Below are positions 18,000 to 27,820 of a stretch of DNA of 64,000 nt, piece after piece. The notes beneath the pieces are model-generated. The model was not told the origin of the DNA, made no database searches, and was given only the letters and a program-made list of their open reading frames with translations. A program made the translations under genes and the position numbers. The stretch lies in NCBI RefSeq assembly GCF_000972785.3, contig NZ_CP011253.3, positions 3,782,001 through 3,846,000 on the forward strand. Direction: 5' to 3'. Position 1 is the stretch's first letter. Each line of letters begins with the position of its first letter. Origin of the DNA: Pandoraea oxalativorans (lineage in GTDB: Bacteria > Pseudomonadota > Gammaproteobacteria > Burkholderiales > Burkholderiaceae).

Positions 18000-19358
18000 T
18001 CAGCGAGCGCCCATCCGCGTTCTGGCGATCAACAGCGTCGTCAGACTGATCACGGCGCCCACCATCAGGTACAACGCCGGGGCGAGTTTGTTGCCCGTCG
18101 CGGCAATCAGCCACGCGACCGCCAACGGCGTGAAGCCGCCGAAGATCGTCGTCCCCAGGTTGTAGCCGACGGCCATGCCCGTGGCGCGCGTGCGTGTCGG
18201 GAACAACGACGACATCAGCGCCGGGATCGGCGCGAAGTACACCGCCTTCAACGTGCCCACCCACAGCATCACGACCATCATCGTCGCCAGCGACGCATGC
18301 GCATTCATGAAGGCAAACGCCGGATACACCGTACACAGGAACAACACCCCGGCCACCAGCATGATGCGAATGCGTCCGACCTTATCCGACCAATGGCCGA
18401 CGAACGGCGTGAGCGTCATGATCACAAACCCCGTCACCAGCGTCGCGATAAAGCCTTGCGCGGGTGGCAGGCCGAGTTGCTTCGTCGCGTACGTCGGCAT
18501 GTACAGGATCATGTAGTTCGCCGTCGTCGTCAGAATCAACGCACCGATGGACACCAGCAGACGTGACTTCTGGGTCGAAAGCACTTCCCACACCGGAGAC
18601 TTGCCTGCGTCGCCGCCCTCGGCGCTTGCCGCCTTCTTGCGTGCCGCATCGTTCGCGAACGCTGGCGTTTCATCGACGTACTTCCGAATGTGCAAGCCGA
18701 TCGGGCCGACCAGCATCCCGAACAGGAACGGAATCCGCCAGCCCCACGATTCGAGTTGTGGTTGTGTCAGCGCGCCGGTCAGCACCGCCCCGAACGCCGA
18801 CGCCAGCAAGGTGCTCGCGCCCTGACTCGCGAACTGCCAGCTCGACATGAAGCCGGGACGGTTCGGCACGTGCTCGACGAGAAACGCCGTCGAGCTACCG
18901 AACTCGCCGCCCGCCGAAAAGCCCTGCATCAGGCGGGACAGGAAGATGCCGATGGGGGCCCACACGCCGATGACCGCGTACGTCGGCATGAAGGCGATGA
19001 TGCCTGTGCCGACCGTCATCATCGCAATCGAGAGCATCAGCGACGCGCGGCGTCCGCGTCGGTCGGCGTACGCGCCAAGCACGAACGCCCCCAACGGACG
19101 CGCCAGATACGACAGCGCGAACGTACCGAGCGCCATCAGCAACGATACGGTCTCGTCGTGCGCGGGAAAGAACAACTTGGAGATCGTCACCGCGAAGTAG
19201 CCGTAGACGATCAGGTCGTACCATTCGAGCGCATTGCCAATGGACGTCGCGACGATAAGTTTGTAGACGGGCACGTCGGAACGCGCGCCCGCCTTCACAT
19301 GGGCGTCGTCGGCCCCGTCGGCACGATCCGCCCCGGCGGCGGCAGCGGAACTGTTCAT
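18000..19358 (-). CDS. MFS permease of the metabolite:H+ symporter (MHS) family
   Basis: The 452-residue, 12-helix permease opens with KLIVATSIGNALEWYDLIVYGYFA, the typical MHS helix 1 with its acidic residues. The MFS motif between helices 2 and 3 appears as GAYADRRGRRASL, and GFSAGGEFGSS lies in helix 5. Relatives (shikimate, citrate, ketoglutarate, proline/betaine carriers) import organic acids or zwitterions with protons. Its start overlaps the stop of the M20 peptidase gene by 4 nt (ATGA), so the pair is coupled. The carrier probably brings in the compound that the peptidase hydrolyses. Confidence 0.92.
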   Translation of the reverse strand: MNSSAAAAGADRADGADDAHVKAGARSDVPVYKLIVATSIGNALEWYDLIVYGYFAVTISKLFFPAHDETVSLLMALGTFALSYLARPLGAFVLGAYADRRGRRASLMLSIAMMTVGTGIIAFMPTYAVIGVWAPIGIFLSRLMQGFSAGGEFGSSTAFLVEHVPNRPGFMSSWQFASQGASTLLASAFGAVLTGALTQPQLESWGWRIPFLFGMLVGPIGLHIRKYVDETPAFANDAARKKAASAEGGDAGKSPVWEVLSTQKSRLLVSIGALILTTTANYMILYMPTYATKQLGLPPAQGFIATLVTGFVIMTLTPFVGHWSDKVGRIRIMLVAGVLFLCTVYPAFAFMNAHASLATMMVVMLWVGTLKAVYFAPIPALMSSLFPTRTRATGMAVGYNLGTTIFGGFTPLAVAWLIAATGNKLAPALYLMVGAVISLTTLLIARTRMGAR

Positions 19359-20752
19359 CGCGGTTTCCCCTCTTTCAGTTCCACATTCCCCAGATCCCAG
19401 AACAAGCCCGCCATGATCTGCAACGCCTCACGCGCGACGGAGCCCAGCAGATGCTCGTCCGGCGCGTGTTGCGAACACGCCGGGTAGGAGTGCGGCACCC
19501 ACAGCGTGGGCAGCCCCAGCACGTCGGCAAAGGCATCGTTCGGCAATGTACCGCCCAGGTTCGGCAGCAGCACCGGCGGCTTGCCGGTCGTCTCACGCAT
19601 CGACGCCAGCGCCCACAGTACCCACGGGTCCTCCGGGTCGAGACGCGTCGCCATCACACCACGCTCGACTTCCACGTCCACCATCGTGAAGCCGTGCGCG
19701 TCGAGGTGCGCACGCACGATGTCCCCCAGACGCTCCCAATCCGTCCCGACGACGAACCGGATCTGCATATGCGCGTAGGCGTAAGGCGGAATGGCGTTGA
19801 CGGGCTTCTCGGGATTGCCCGTCTTGAAGGCCAGCACTTCGATGTTGTTCCAGCCGATGACGCGCTCGGTCGGCGTCAGGCCCGGCTCACCGTAATCGGC
19901 ATCGACCTCGGGATCGTTCGGGCCGCCACCGACTTCGAGTCCGGCCAGTGCACGTCGCACCGATGTCGGCAGTTCGGGGGGGCGAAGACCCTCCACCAGA
20001 ATCTTGCCGTTGCCGTCGACCATCGACGCAATCGCGTTCGCCAGCACGACGCCCGGATTGCGCAGCAGACCGCCCCAGTTCCCGGAGTGATGGCCGCCGT
20101 CTCGCAGATTCAGACTGAGTTTGAAATTGACGAGACCCCGCGAGCCCAGGAAGACCGTGGGTCGCTGCGCCGCCAGACGCGGACCGTCGGAGGCGATCAG
20201 CACGTCCGCACGCAACTCGTCGCGCAGTTGTTCGCAGATGGCGTGCAGCCCCGGCGAGCCCATTTCCTCGCCCATCTCCACGATCATCTTCACGTTGTAG
20301 CCGAGCTTGCCGCCGCGCGCGGCGAGTACCTCCGCGAGCGCCGCGAGATTGATCGTGTGCTGCCCCTTGTTGTCGGCGGTGCCGCGTCCGTACCAGCGGT
20401 CGCCCTCGACGACGATCTCCCACGGCTTGAGCCCGTCGCGCCATTGCGCGTCGTAGCCACGGACGACGTCACCATGCCCATAGGTCAGGACGGTCGGAGC
20501 ATCATCGCTTTCGTGACGCTCGGCAATCAGGAACGGGCCACCGCCCGCAATCGGGTTGGGGACGATGCGCGACGTAAAGCCCAGCGTCGCGAGCGCGGGT
20601 GTCAATTCGTCGGAAAGATAAGCGTGGAGAACGTCGCCGCTGTCGGGCTCCTGACTTTCGGTCTTGTAGGCGACGCGACGATTGAGGGTATCGAGGAAAG
20701 CGCCCGAATCGTATTGGGCGGTGGCTTGGGAAATCGCTGCGCTACGGGTCAC
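19355..20752 (-). CDS. M20-family metallopeptidase
   Basis: The 465-residue protein is a di-zinc M20 hydrolase. Metal and catalytic residues are in LTYGHGDVV (His, Asp), GRGTADNKGQH (Asp) and IVEMGEEMGSPG (two Glu). A dimerisation insert follows from about 200, and a late HAPDEHLL supplies the last His. Members remove acyl groups or cut dipeptides. GTG 20752 is chosen because GGAGACAAGCA precedes it and no ATG fits. It heads a two-gene unit with the MHS permease, facing the LysR regulator across 237 nt. Confidence 0.92.
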   Translation of the reverse strand: MTRSAAISQATAQYDSGAFLDTLNRRVAYKTESQEPDSGDVLHAYLSDELTPALATLGFTSRIVPNPIAGGGPFLIAERHESDDAPTVLTYGHGDVVRGYDAQWRDGLKPWEIVVEGDRWYGRGTADNKGQHTINLAALAEVLAARGGKLGYNVKMIVEMGEEMGSPGLHAICEQLRDELRADVLIASDGPRLAAQRPTVFLGSRGLVNFKLSLNLRDGGHHSGNWGGLLRNPGVVLANAIASMVDGNGKILVEGLRPPELPTSVRRALAGLEVGGGPNDPEVDADYGEPGLTPTERVIGWNNIEVLAFKTGNPEKPVNAIPPYAYAHMQIRFVVGTDWERLGDIVRAHLDAHGFTMVDVEVERGVMATRLDPEDPWVLWALASMRETTGKPPVLLPNLGGTLPNDAFADVLGLPTLWVPHSYPACSQHAPDEHLLGSVAREALQIMAGLFWDLGNVELKEGKPR

Positions 20753-20989
20753 TGCTTGTCTCCAGATGGCTTATGGGCACGGCTGCCGGTCTCGCGCATA
20801 GGTACGACATGGGTGCGACGCGTGTCGGTAGCACGCTGTGGCACAACCGTTCAGGCCATTCTAGGAGTCGGTATTTTTGACAACAATGATAATATTTCGA
20901 AGGTTTCGTTGCCGTTTCGGCAAAGCGAAAATGATGCCCCGAACGGCGCCCTCCTGCCCTGCAGGCCCCCCGCGCACCCCGCTCACCCC

Positions 20990-21907
20990 ATGCAAACACA
21001 CGCACTGCGCTACTTTCTGGAAGTCGCCCGGACGGGCTCCCTGAGTCGGGCGTCGGAACGGTTGCATGTGGCGGTGTCGGCGTTGAGCCGTCAGATCGCC
21101 AAGCTGGAAGAGGACTTGGGGACGCCGCTATTCGAACGGCGTCCGCGCGGCATGGTGCTGAGCGAAGCAGGCGCGCTGCTCGCGGATCATGCGCGACGCG
21201 TGTTGCTCGATGCCGAGCGCGTCACATCCGAGATTCGCGGTCTCACGGAAGTGGGACGCGCAACGATTCGTGGCGCCAGTTCGGAAGGTGTGGCGCGCGA
21301 CTTCCTGCCGCAAGTCTTCGCGCGCTTTCGTGAGACGTATCCGGGCGCGCACTTTCTGCTGGATGTCGTCTCGCCGTTCGAAGCGACGGAGCGCGTACGC
21401 GACGGCGAAGCCGACATCGCCGTGTGTTTCAGCGTCGCCCCCGAAAAAGGCGTGGAGGTCGTTCATACACAACCCGCGCCGATCTACGCGCTGATGGCAA
21501 AGAAGCACCCGCTCGCCAAGCGGCGCGACATTGGCCTTGCCGACCTTCTGCCGTACCCAATGGCGCTATCGGAAGCCGGGGTGACGATCCGCCAGATGTT
21601 CGACTTGTGTTGCACCCTCGAAGGCCTGCTGTTCGAACCGGTCTTCATCAGCAACTATCACGCCGCACTGCACAGCTTCGTGCGCTCCGGCAACGCCGTC
21701 ACGCTCACCGGGCTGCTGACGGTGCGCAGTCGTCTCGCGCCCGAGGGACTCGCCGCCATCCCCATCCGCAATCCGGCGCTGCATCAGCGCTCTCTTCAGG
21801 TCCAGACCATGGCCGGACGCACCCTGCCCGCGCCCGTCGAGGCGTTTCTCGGCCTGCTCATCGACGCCGTTCGTGCCCCCGAAATTCTCGACAAGCCGTT
21901 CGCCTGA
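20990..21907 (+). CDS. LysR-family transcriptional regulator
   Basis: The 305-residue protein begins MQTHALRYFLEVARTGSLSR and has the LysR winged helix (about 3-62: ASERLHVAVSALSRQIAKLE) and a periplasmic-binding-like effector domain from about 90. It is divergent from the peptidase/permease pair, the classical arrangement for a LysR activator and its target. It most likely controls that pair in response to the transported compound. The start is the ATG at 20990; the frame is open far upstream only because it is the shadow of the M20 gene. Confidence 0.9.
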   Translation: MQTHALRYFLEVARTGSLSRASERLHVAVSALSRQIAKLEEDLGTPLFERRPRGMVLSEAGALLADHARRVLLDAERVTSEIRGLTEVGRATIRGASSEGVARDFLPQVFARFRETYPGAHFLLDVVSPFEATERVRDGEADIAVCFSVAPEKGVEVVHTQPAPIYALMAKKHPLAKRRDIGLADLLPYPMALSEAGVTIRQMFDLCCTLEGLLFEPVFISNYHAALHSFVRSGNAVTLTGLLTVRSRLAPEGLAAIPIRNPALHQRSLQVQTMAGRTLPAPVEAFLGLLIDAVRAPEILDKPFA

Positions 21908-21947
21908 CGTCACGAACCGAAGCCCCGATCCCCGGGGCGCGGCGCGG

Positions 21948-23402
21948 CTAGTTAGCGGGTGGTGGTGGCGTCGTAGCCGCCGCGTGGGCCTGTGCATCGC
22001 CATCGTCATTGGCCATCTGCTCACGGTCGGTCAGCTGCGCAAAGATCCATGCCGAACAACACGTAATCAAGCCGACACACGCGAACGTCGCACGAAACGC
22101 CGGTAGCGCGCCCACGCCTGCGGCCTCGCCGAACGTGCCCGTGAACGTCACCAGCAACGCACCGCCGACGGTCAGACCGAAGCTCATCGCCAGCATCTGC
22201 ACGAGCGAGAACAAACTGTTGCCGCCACTCGCGTCGTCCGGATTCAGATCCTTGAGCGTCAACGTGTTCATCGCGGTGAACTGGATCGAGTTGATGCCGC
22301 CGAGAATCCCCAACTGAACGATGAGCAACGGTACCGGATAGTGAGGCGTGACCAGCGCGAAGCTGGCCATCACCGCACCGGCCAGTATCGTGTTCCACAC
22401 GAGGACAGACCGATAGCCATAACGCACGACCAGATGCGTCGCCAGACTTTTCGCAAAGATGCCCGTGATCGTAATCGGCAGCATCAGCAGCCCCGCCTCG
22501 AACGCCGTATAGCCGAGGCTGACCTGCAAGAGCAGCGGCACGAGGTACGGCACGGCCGCGATCCCGATGCGGGCGAAGAGATTGCCGAGCAACCCGACGC
22601 TGAACGTATGCACACGGAACATCGCGAGCGAGAACAACGGCTGCGGCGTGCGGTTCGCATAGAGCCCATAGGCGACGAAGCCTGCAAACCCGACCACGAG
22701 CAACACCAGCATCAGTGCGTGCGCGCCCGCCATATCCGCGTGACGGTCGAGCGCCAGCGATGTCGCGACCATTCCCACCGACAGCAACAGATAGCCTTTG
22801 ACGTCGAACGATGTCTGGTGCGGTGCGCGCGCATTCGTGAGGAAGAAGTGGGCCGCCACGCATCCCGCAACGCCCACCGGCACATTGATCAGAAACACCC
22901 AATGCCACGACGCCACCTTGACCAGCCAGCCGCCGAGGGTCGGTCCGATGAGTGGCCCGATCATGCCGGGCACGGCGACGAACGCCAGTGCCTGCAAATA
23001 CTGCTCGCGCGGGAATGTGCGCAACACGGCCAGACGCCCGACCGGCAACAGCATCGCGCCGCCGAACCCCTGCACGACACGCCATAAGACCAACTCGTCG
23101 AGCGTGCTCGAATAGCCGCACATGGCCGATCCGATGGAAAAGATCGTGAGCGCACTGGAGAAGACGACGCGCGTGCCGAACCGGTCGGCAAGCCAGCCCG
23201 ACAGTGGGATCGTCACGGCCATCGTCAGCGCATAGGCAATGACGACCGCCTGCATATGCAACGGCGACTGGCCGAGATCGCGCGCCATGGCGGGCAGCGC
23301 AGTGTTGACGATGGTCGAGTCCAGCGTCTGCATGAAGAAGCCGACGGAGACGACCAAGAGCATCGCTTTCTGCCGCCAGGCGGCCTGATCGGGTGAGGTC
23401 AT
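21948..23402 (-). CDS. MFS drug-efflux permease, DHA2 (EmrB/MdtD-like) family
   Basis: About 484 residues from ATG 23402 (MTSPDQAAWRQKAML); a start at 23450 or the far upstream one would add a tail with no family likeness. Fourteen-helix DHA2 features are present: FFMQTLDSTIVNTALPAMA in helix 1, GWLADRFGTRVVF between helices 2 and 3, and motif C-like GMIGPLIGPTLGGWLV in helix 5. It exports hydrophobic compounds with a proton gradient. No membrane-fusion partner lies beside it, which fits the MdtD-type single-component group. The C-terminus is a short Pro-rich cytoplasmic tail. Confidence 0.9.
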   Translation of the reverse strand: MTSPDQAAWRQKAMLLVVSVGFFMQTLDSTIVNTALPAMARDLGQSPLHMQAVVIAYALTMAVTIPLSGWLADRFGTRVVFSSALTIFSIGSAMCGYSSTLDELVLWRVVQGFGGAMLLPVGRLAVLRTFPREQYLQALAFVAVPGMIGPLIGPTLGGWLVKVASWHWVFLINVPVGVAGCVAAHFFLTNARAPHQTSFDVKGYLLLSVGMVATSLALDRHADMAGAHALMLVLLVVGFAGFVAYGLYANRTPQPLFSLAMFRVHTFSVGLLGNLFARIGIAAVPYLVPLLLQVSLGYTAFEAGLLMLPITITGIFAKSLATHLVVRYGYRSVLVWNTILAGAVMASFALVTPHYPVPLLIVQLGILGGINSIQFTAMNTLTLKDLNPDDASGGNSLFSLVQMLAMSFGLTVGGALLVTFTGTFGEAAGVGALPAFRATFACVGLITCCSAWIFAQLTDREQMANDDGDAQAHAAATTPPPPAN

Positions 23403-23628
23403 ATGTCGAGGGGCAACGGGCTGTGAGGATGACCAAGAGGCGCATTGCATGATACCGGCCTTGCGCGACAGTCTGTCGAAACGCAACACCGATGATCGAT
23501 ATCGAAACACATTCGCCGACCAAATGCACTGCGGCGCGGTCCGAAACATCGGATGCGCCGCAGTCTTGCCGCATCAATCCTCTTTCGCTTGCGACGACTC
23601 AGCCAGCGACTGAGACCGCCGCAGGCCA

Positions 23629-25530
23629 CTACTTCCCGGCCACCGCTTCGCGCACCTGCTCCAGCGCCGACGGATCTTCGATGGTGATCAGATCCCCCGT
23701 CTCGCGCCCCTCGCAGATGGCCTGAATGGCGCGACGCAACAGCTTGCCCGAACGTGTCTTGGGCAGCATCGAGACAAAGAACACGCGTGCCGGACGCGCC
23801 ACCGCCCCGAGTTGCTTGTCGACGGTCTTCATGACATCGCCTTCAAGCGCCAGACGTGCGTCGGGCGTGTCCACCTGCTCGGGCCGGCGCAACACCGCGA
23901 ACGCCATCGCCACCTGCCCCTTGAGCGCATCCTGCACACCGATCACCGCGACCTCCGCCACCGCCGGATGACTCGCAATGCTCTCCTCGATCTCACGCGA
24001 GCCGAGCCGGTGTCCGGCCACATTGATCACGTCGTCGGTGCGCCCGAGAATGAAGTAATAGCCGTCCTCGTCGCGCACGCCCCAGTCGAAGCTCGAATAC
24101 AGCGTGCGGCCCGGCACCGTCTGCCAATACGTCTTGACGAAGCGCGCGTCGTCGCCCCACAGCGTGCTGAGGCACCCCGGCGGCATCGGACCTTCGATGG
24201 CGAGCACGCCCTTCTCGTTCGGCCCGCAATCCTCGCCAGTCACTTCGTTGACGAGCTTCACGTCGTAGCCGTACACCGGCTTGCCCGGCGATCCCAGCTT
24301 GCTCGGCAGCACTTCGACGCCGCACGCCATGCCGAGGATCGGCCAACCGGTCTCCGTCTGCCAATAGTTGTCGACGACCGGTTTGCCCACGCCCTCCGTA
24401 AGCCATCGCGCGGTAGGCTCGTCCAGCGGTTCGCCCGCGAGGAAAATCAGGCGCAACGACGACAGGTCGTACTGCGTGAGATACGCAGGGTCCTGCTTTT
24501 TGAGCACACGAATCGCCGTCGGCGCGGTGAAGAGCTGCGTCACCCTGTACTTCTCGACGATGCGCCACCAGATCCCGCCATCGGGACGGATCGGTGTGCC
24601 TTCGTACATCACCGTCGCAATGCCCGCGAGCAGCGGCGCGTAGACGATGTAGCTGTGCCCCACGACCCAACCGATGTCCGATGCACAGAACATCGTGTCG
24701 CCGGGCTTCGCGCAGAAGATGTGCTCCATCGACGAAGCCAGCGCGACCGCATAACCACCGGTGTCGCGTTGCACGCCCTTCGGCTTACCGGTGGTCCCCG
24801 ACGTGTAGAGGATGTAGGACGGCTCGCTCGACTCCATCCATTCGCACGGGACGAACGCGTCGAGGTGCTGTTCGCGCAGCGGCGCATAGTCGACGTCGCG
24901 CCCGGCAACACGCTGCATCGGCGCGAGTCCGCGATCGATCAGCAGCACGCTCGACGGCTTGTGCTGCGCGAGCGCGACGCCTTCGTCGAGCAGCGGTTTG
25001 TAGGGCACGACCTTGCCGTTACGCGAACCGGCGTCAGCAGAGACGATGACTCTGGGTTGCGCGTCGTCGATGCGCGCAGCGAGATTGACCGACGCGAAGC
25101 CACCGAACACCACCGAGTGAATCGCGCCGAGACGCGTGCACGCGAGCATCGCGAACAAGGCCTCCGGGATCATCGGCATGTAGATAAGCACGCGCTCACC
25201 GCGCGCGACGCCAAGCGATTGCAACGACGCCGCCATGCGGTTCACTTCCGCCGCGAGTTCGTCGTAGGTGTAGACACGCTCCTGCTCGGTCTCCGTCGAC
25301 ACCCACACCAACGCCTTATGCGTGCCGCGCGACGGCAGATGACGGTCCACCGCGTTGTGACAGATGTTGGTCCGCCCACCGACAAACCAGCGCGCGAAGG
25401 GCGGCTTGTCGTATTCGAGCACCTGATCGAAGGGCGTCTCCCAGTCGATCAGTTTGGCCTGTTCCTCCCAGAAGGCCGCACGCGAGTCCGGAGCAATCGA
25501 ACGGGCGTGAAACGACGCGTACGAAGTCAT
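23629..25530 (-). CDS. prpE: Propionyl-CoA synthetase
   Basis: The 633-residue protein is an acetyl-CoA-synthetase-like ligase of the PrpE group. It starts at ATG 25530 behind AAGGAGACATC. Signatures are the ACAS N-terminal AFWEEQAKLIDWETPF, the P-loop ILYTSGTTGKPKGVQRDTGG near 237-256, NYWQTETGWPI near 383-393, and the regulatory acylation lysine in PKTRSGKLLRR near the end. It makes propionyl-CoA from propionate and ATP. No prpBCD methylcitrate genes lie in this window, so it is separate from the rest of the pathway here. Acetate or 3-hydroxypropionate are possible side substrates. Confidence 0.94.
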   Translation of the reverse strand: MTSYASFHARSIAPDSRAAFWEEQAKLIDWETPFDQVLEYDKPPFARWFVGGRTNICHNAVDRHLPSRGTHKALVWVSTETEQERVYTYDELAAEVNRMAASLQSLGVARGERVLIYMPMIPEALFAMLACTRLGAIHSVVFGGFASVNLAARIDDAQPRVIVSADAGSRNGKVVPYKPLLDEGVALAQHKPSSVLLIDRGLAPMQRVAGRDVDYAPLREQHLDAFVPCEWMESSEPSYILYTSGTTGKPKGVQRDTGGYAVALASSMEHIFCAKPGDTMFCASDIGWVVGHSYIVYAPLLAGIATVMYEGTPIRPDGGIWWRIVEKYRVTQLFTAPTAIRVLKKQDPAYLTQYDLSSLRLIFLAGEPLDEPTARWLTEGVGKPVVDNYWQTETGWPILGMACGVEVLPSKLGSPGKPVYGYDVKLVNEVTGEDCGPNEKGVLAIEGPMPPGCLSTLWGDDARFVKTYWQTVPGRTLYSSFDWGVRDEDGYYFILGRTDDVINVAGHRLGSREIEESIASHPAVAEVAVIGVQDALKGQVAMAFAVLRRPEQVDTPDARLALEGDVMKTVDKQLGAVARPARVFFVSMLPKTRSGKLLRRAIQAICEGRETGDLITIEDPSALEQVREAVAGK

Positions 25531-25813
25531 GATGTCTCCTTGCATTATTTGCGTTCAGTGTGCGCGTTGACGCTTACGGAAGGCTTACCGGTGCGTCGGG
25601 CACGTGCCTGAAATGCTAGGGGATTACGCGGAGATCGGGGGAATTTCTGTCGATTTGGGCGAGACGCGGGACGGGCGCGACCGTGGCGTGGCGGACGATA
25701 TGCGCAATATGGGCAACACGGGCGATACGGGCGCTTCGGTCAAGGCATCGCGCGCGGCCGTCGGGTGATCGAGCAGCGACAACGGGGACTGCCGCGACGT
25801 GCGCGCGCAATGC
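25531..25813. other. prpE upstream region
   Basis: About 280 nt after the asparagine-synthase-like gene and before prpE, both minus strand. A 64-codon minus-strand frame starting TTG near 25810 is open here, but its Arg/Ala/Pro-rich translation looks like random GC-rich sequence. I see no promoter or terminator that I would defend. Confidence 0.4.
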
Positions 25814-27574
25814 TCACGCGCCGCGGGTCCCCTGCCGCCAGCCGCGCACGAACATCTCGACGGCGTACAGGCGGCGAATCGTCGTCGACTCCAGATGATG
25901 ATGGGCAATCCGGCCGATGGCATGACGACAGGCGTCGCGATCGATCCATCCGGATGCCGCGCAATAGCCCTCCAGACAGACTTCCTCGACGTGCCGCAAG
26001 TTGGCGGCGACGCCCGCACCGACCCCGCCCGTCGTCATCCCGTTCTCGTGACGCCAGAGGTTCGTCAGCCCGCTCGCCAGATACGCCGCGCGACGTAGCG
26101 GCAAACGGTTGTGCATGGCGTTGAAGAGCCGGTACGTCGGCATCGCGAACCCGGCTTCGACGACCGGTTGCGTGAGGAACGGAAACGCTGTGCCTCGCAG
26201 CGCCAGCGACGGGTGCACCTCGATGTCGCGCAAGTGGCCGAGCGTGCCGAGGATCTGTGCGCGCTTGCCCGGACGCATCTTGAGCGACCACTGCGCGAGC
26301 CATGCCCGCGCGAGCGGTTCGCCACGGCAGGGCTCGCCTGCGCAGGCGGCGGCCGTCAACAAACCGCCCTGCGTCGCGGCGAGCGGGTTCGCATGGCGTT
26401 GACGCAGTTGTCCAAACGCTCCCCATGCCACCGACCGGAGCGGCAAGCGTTGCATGATCGCCAGATCGCGCCATGCGCCGAGTGCACGACGCCATTGACC
26501 GTCCGCGCAGGCATCGAGCAAGGCGCCGTTGGGCGGTGGCGCGAGGAAGACGGCGTCGCCGCCGTGACCGTTGACGAGGCGATGCTCGCGATACGGCATC
26601 AGCCGCTCGCGCACGGCGTCGAGTTGCGCAAGCATGCACAGGTGCATGGTCGGACGCGCCAGGCGTGGAATATCCGTCGGCGGCGAGAACGCCGCACATG
26701 CGATATCGAGTCGCTCGAACGCCATGCGCACGTGCCTCGCCACACTGCCCGCGTGATGCGATTCGCCGCCGGACGGCGATGCCGGGTCGAAATGACTCAC
26801 TGCCGTGCACTGATCGGCGAGTCCCGACTGCGCGAGCACAAGCGCCAGCGACGTCGACTCCACGTCGCCCGAGAGTTCCAGCACCGCCGGGCGGTCGCCG
26901 AGACAACGCTCAGTCGCACGTCGCAGCACGCCGAGCAAGCCGGTGCCCGACGTCATCTCGTGCGCCTCGCTCGCGCCCCCGCCCGGCTGCCATTCAGGCC
27001 ACCAGACGACGCGCGTCTTCGGTGCACCACGCTCGGGGATCCACAGGGCGTGACCGAGCGGCAAACGCTCCACGTCGTATAGCGCACATTGCACATCGCC
27101 GACGTCGCCGTGGACGAGGAAGGATTTGAGCGCGGTGCTATCGAACGTCGGATCGTCGCCGACAAGCGCCGCCGGGTCCGACGCCACATGCACCGCGCCG
27201 TCGCGACAGAAGCGGTAGTACGTCGGACAGTGACCGCATGGGTCGCACAGCACCAGCGTCGCACCGCACCACCGGTCATGCACGATGAACCGGTAGTGTC
27301 CCCAGTACTGCTGCACAAAGCGCTCGGGCGATTCCAGCGCCAGTCGCGCCAACGCCAACCCCGGTAACACTTCGCGGCCATCGTCCTTGCGAAACACACG
27401 ACCGCTCACGTACCACGCCAGCAATTCGCTTTGATCGCTCACATGGCGACGGTCGCCGTTCGCTTCGGGACGAATCCGGGCGGCAGGCTGGCCGTCCAGC
27501 CCCCGCAATACGACGGCGCCGGGCAACGGTACGTGACGCTCGGCCGGTCCCGGTCTCAGGCGGGCAAGTTGCAT
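25814..27574 (-). CDS. Asparagine-synthase-like protein resembling lasso-peptide cyclases (orphan)
   Basis: The 586-residue protein has two domains. Residues about 45-195 match the inactive amidotransferase-like domain of lasso-cyclase and asparagine-synthase relatives: QQYWGHYRFIVHD, then VHVASDPAALVG, then a LPLGHALWI turn. There is no N-terminal Cys nucleophile. Residues about 205-560 are a synthetase domain with a P-loop-like ELSGDVESTS at 233-242, where Asn synthases have SGGxDS. So the ATP-pyrophosphatase loop is altered but not lost. ATG 27574 (MQLARLRPG) follows ACGGAG. In lasso clusters such a protein closes the macrolactam; here there is no precursor, B-protein or exporter beside it. 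Function unknown. Confidence 0.75.
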   Translation of the reverse strand: MQLARLRPGPAERHVPLPGAVVLRGLDGQPAARIRPEANGDRRHVSDQSELLAWYVSGRVFRKDDGREVLPGLALARLALESPERFVQQYWGHYRFIVHDRWCGATLVLCDPCGHCPTYYRFCRDGAVHVASDPAALVGDDPTFDSTALKSFLVHGDVGDVQCALYDVERLPLGHALWIPERGAPKTRVVWWPEWQPGGGASEAHEMTSGTGLLGVLRRATERCLGDRPAVLELSGDVESTSLALVLAQSGLADQCTAVSHFDPASPSGGESHHAGSVARHVRMAFERLDIACAAFSPPTDIPRLARPTMHLCMLAQLDAVRERLMPYREHRLVNGHGGDAVFLAPPPNGALLDACADGQWRRALGAWRDLAIMQRLPLRSVAWGAFGQLRQRHANPLAATQGGLLTAAACAGEPCRGEPLARAWLAQWSLKMRPGKRAQILGTLGHLRDIEVHPSLALRGTAFPFLTQPVVEAGFAMPTYRLFNAMHNRLPLRRAAYLASGLTNLWRHENGMTTGGVGAGVAANLRHVEEVCLEGYCAASGWIDRDACRHAIGRIAHHHLESTTIRRLYAVEMFVRGWRQGTRGA

Positions 27575-27767
27575 GACAGGCTCCGTGTTGGATGGCGCGT
27601 CTTTAGGAATCCTTATTGAATGAATGCGTACGCAATCGTCCGCGTCTTCATCATAGGAAATGGGGGGCGGTGCACTTATGGGAATTTTCCGAAGGCGCAC
27701 GTGAACCACGTGCAGGGACTTGCGGGTCGCGGCAAGGCGAATTGAGACGTTACGGAAACACCAAAGC

Positions 27768-27800
27768 AAAACGCCCGTGAGGCGAACCCCACGGGCGTTT
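27768..27800 (-). terminator. Terminator after mltD
   Basis: ACGCCCGTG at 27771-27779 pairs with CACGGGCGT at 27790-27798. Read on the minus strand the stem is followed by TTTT, right after the mltD stop. It also insulates the downstream asparagine-synthase-like gene. Confidence 0.8.
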
Positions 27801-27820
27801 GCGATACCGTTTGCTGCGGC

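Noticed and set aside
20877..20905. TTGACA near 20877 as promoter of the LysR gene
   Set aside because: No -10 at 16-18 nt; the nearby TAATAT is only 7 nt away.
25616..25810. 64-codon frame directly after the asparagine-synthase-like gene, considered as a lasso precursor
   Set aside because: TTG start without ribosome site, no leader/core Thr pattern, low-complexity Arg/Ala/Val composition.
27575..27820. Search for a lasso precursor gene upstream of the asparagine-synthase-like gene
   Set aside because: Only the mltD terminator and AT-poor spacer; no short frame with a ribosome site and a Gly/Asp-Glu core.
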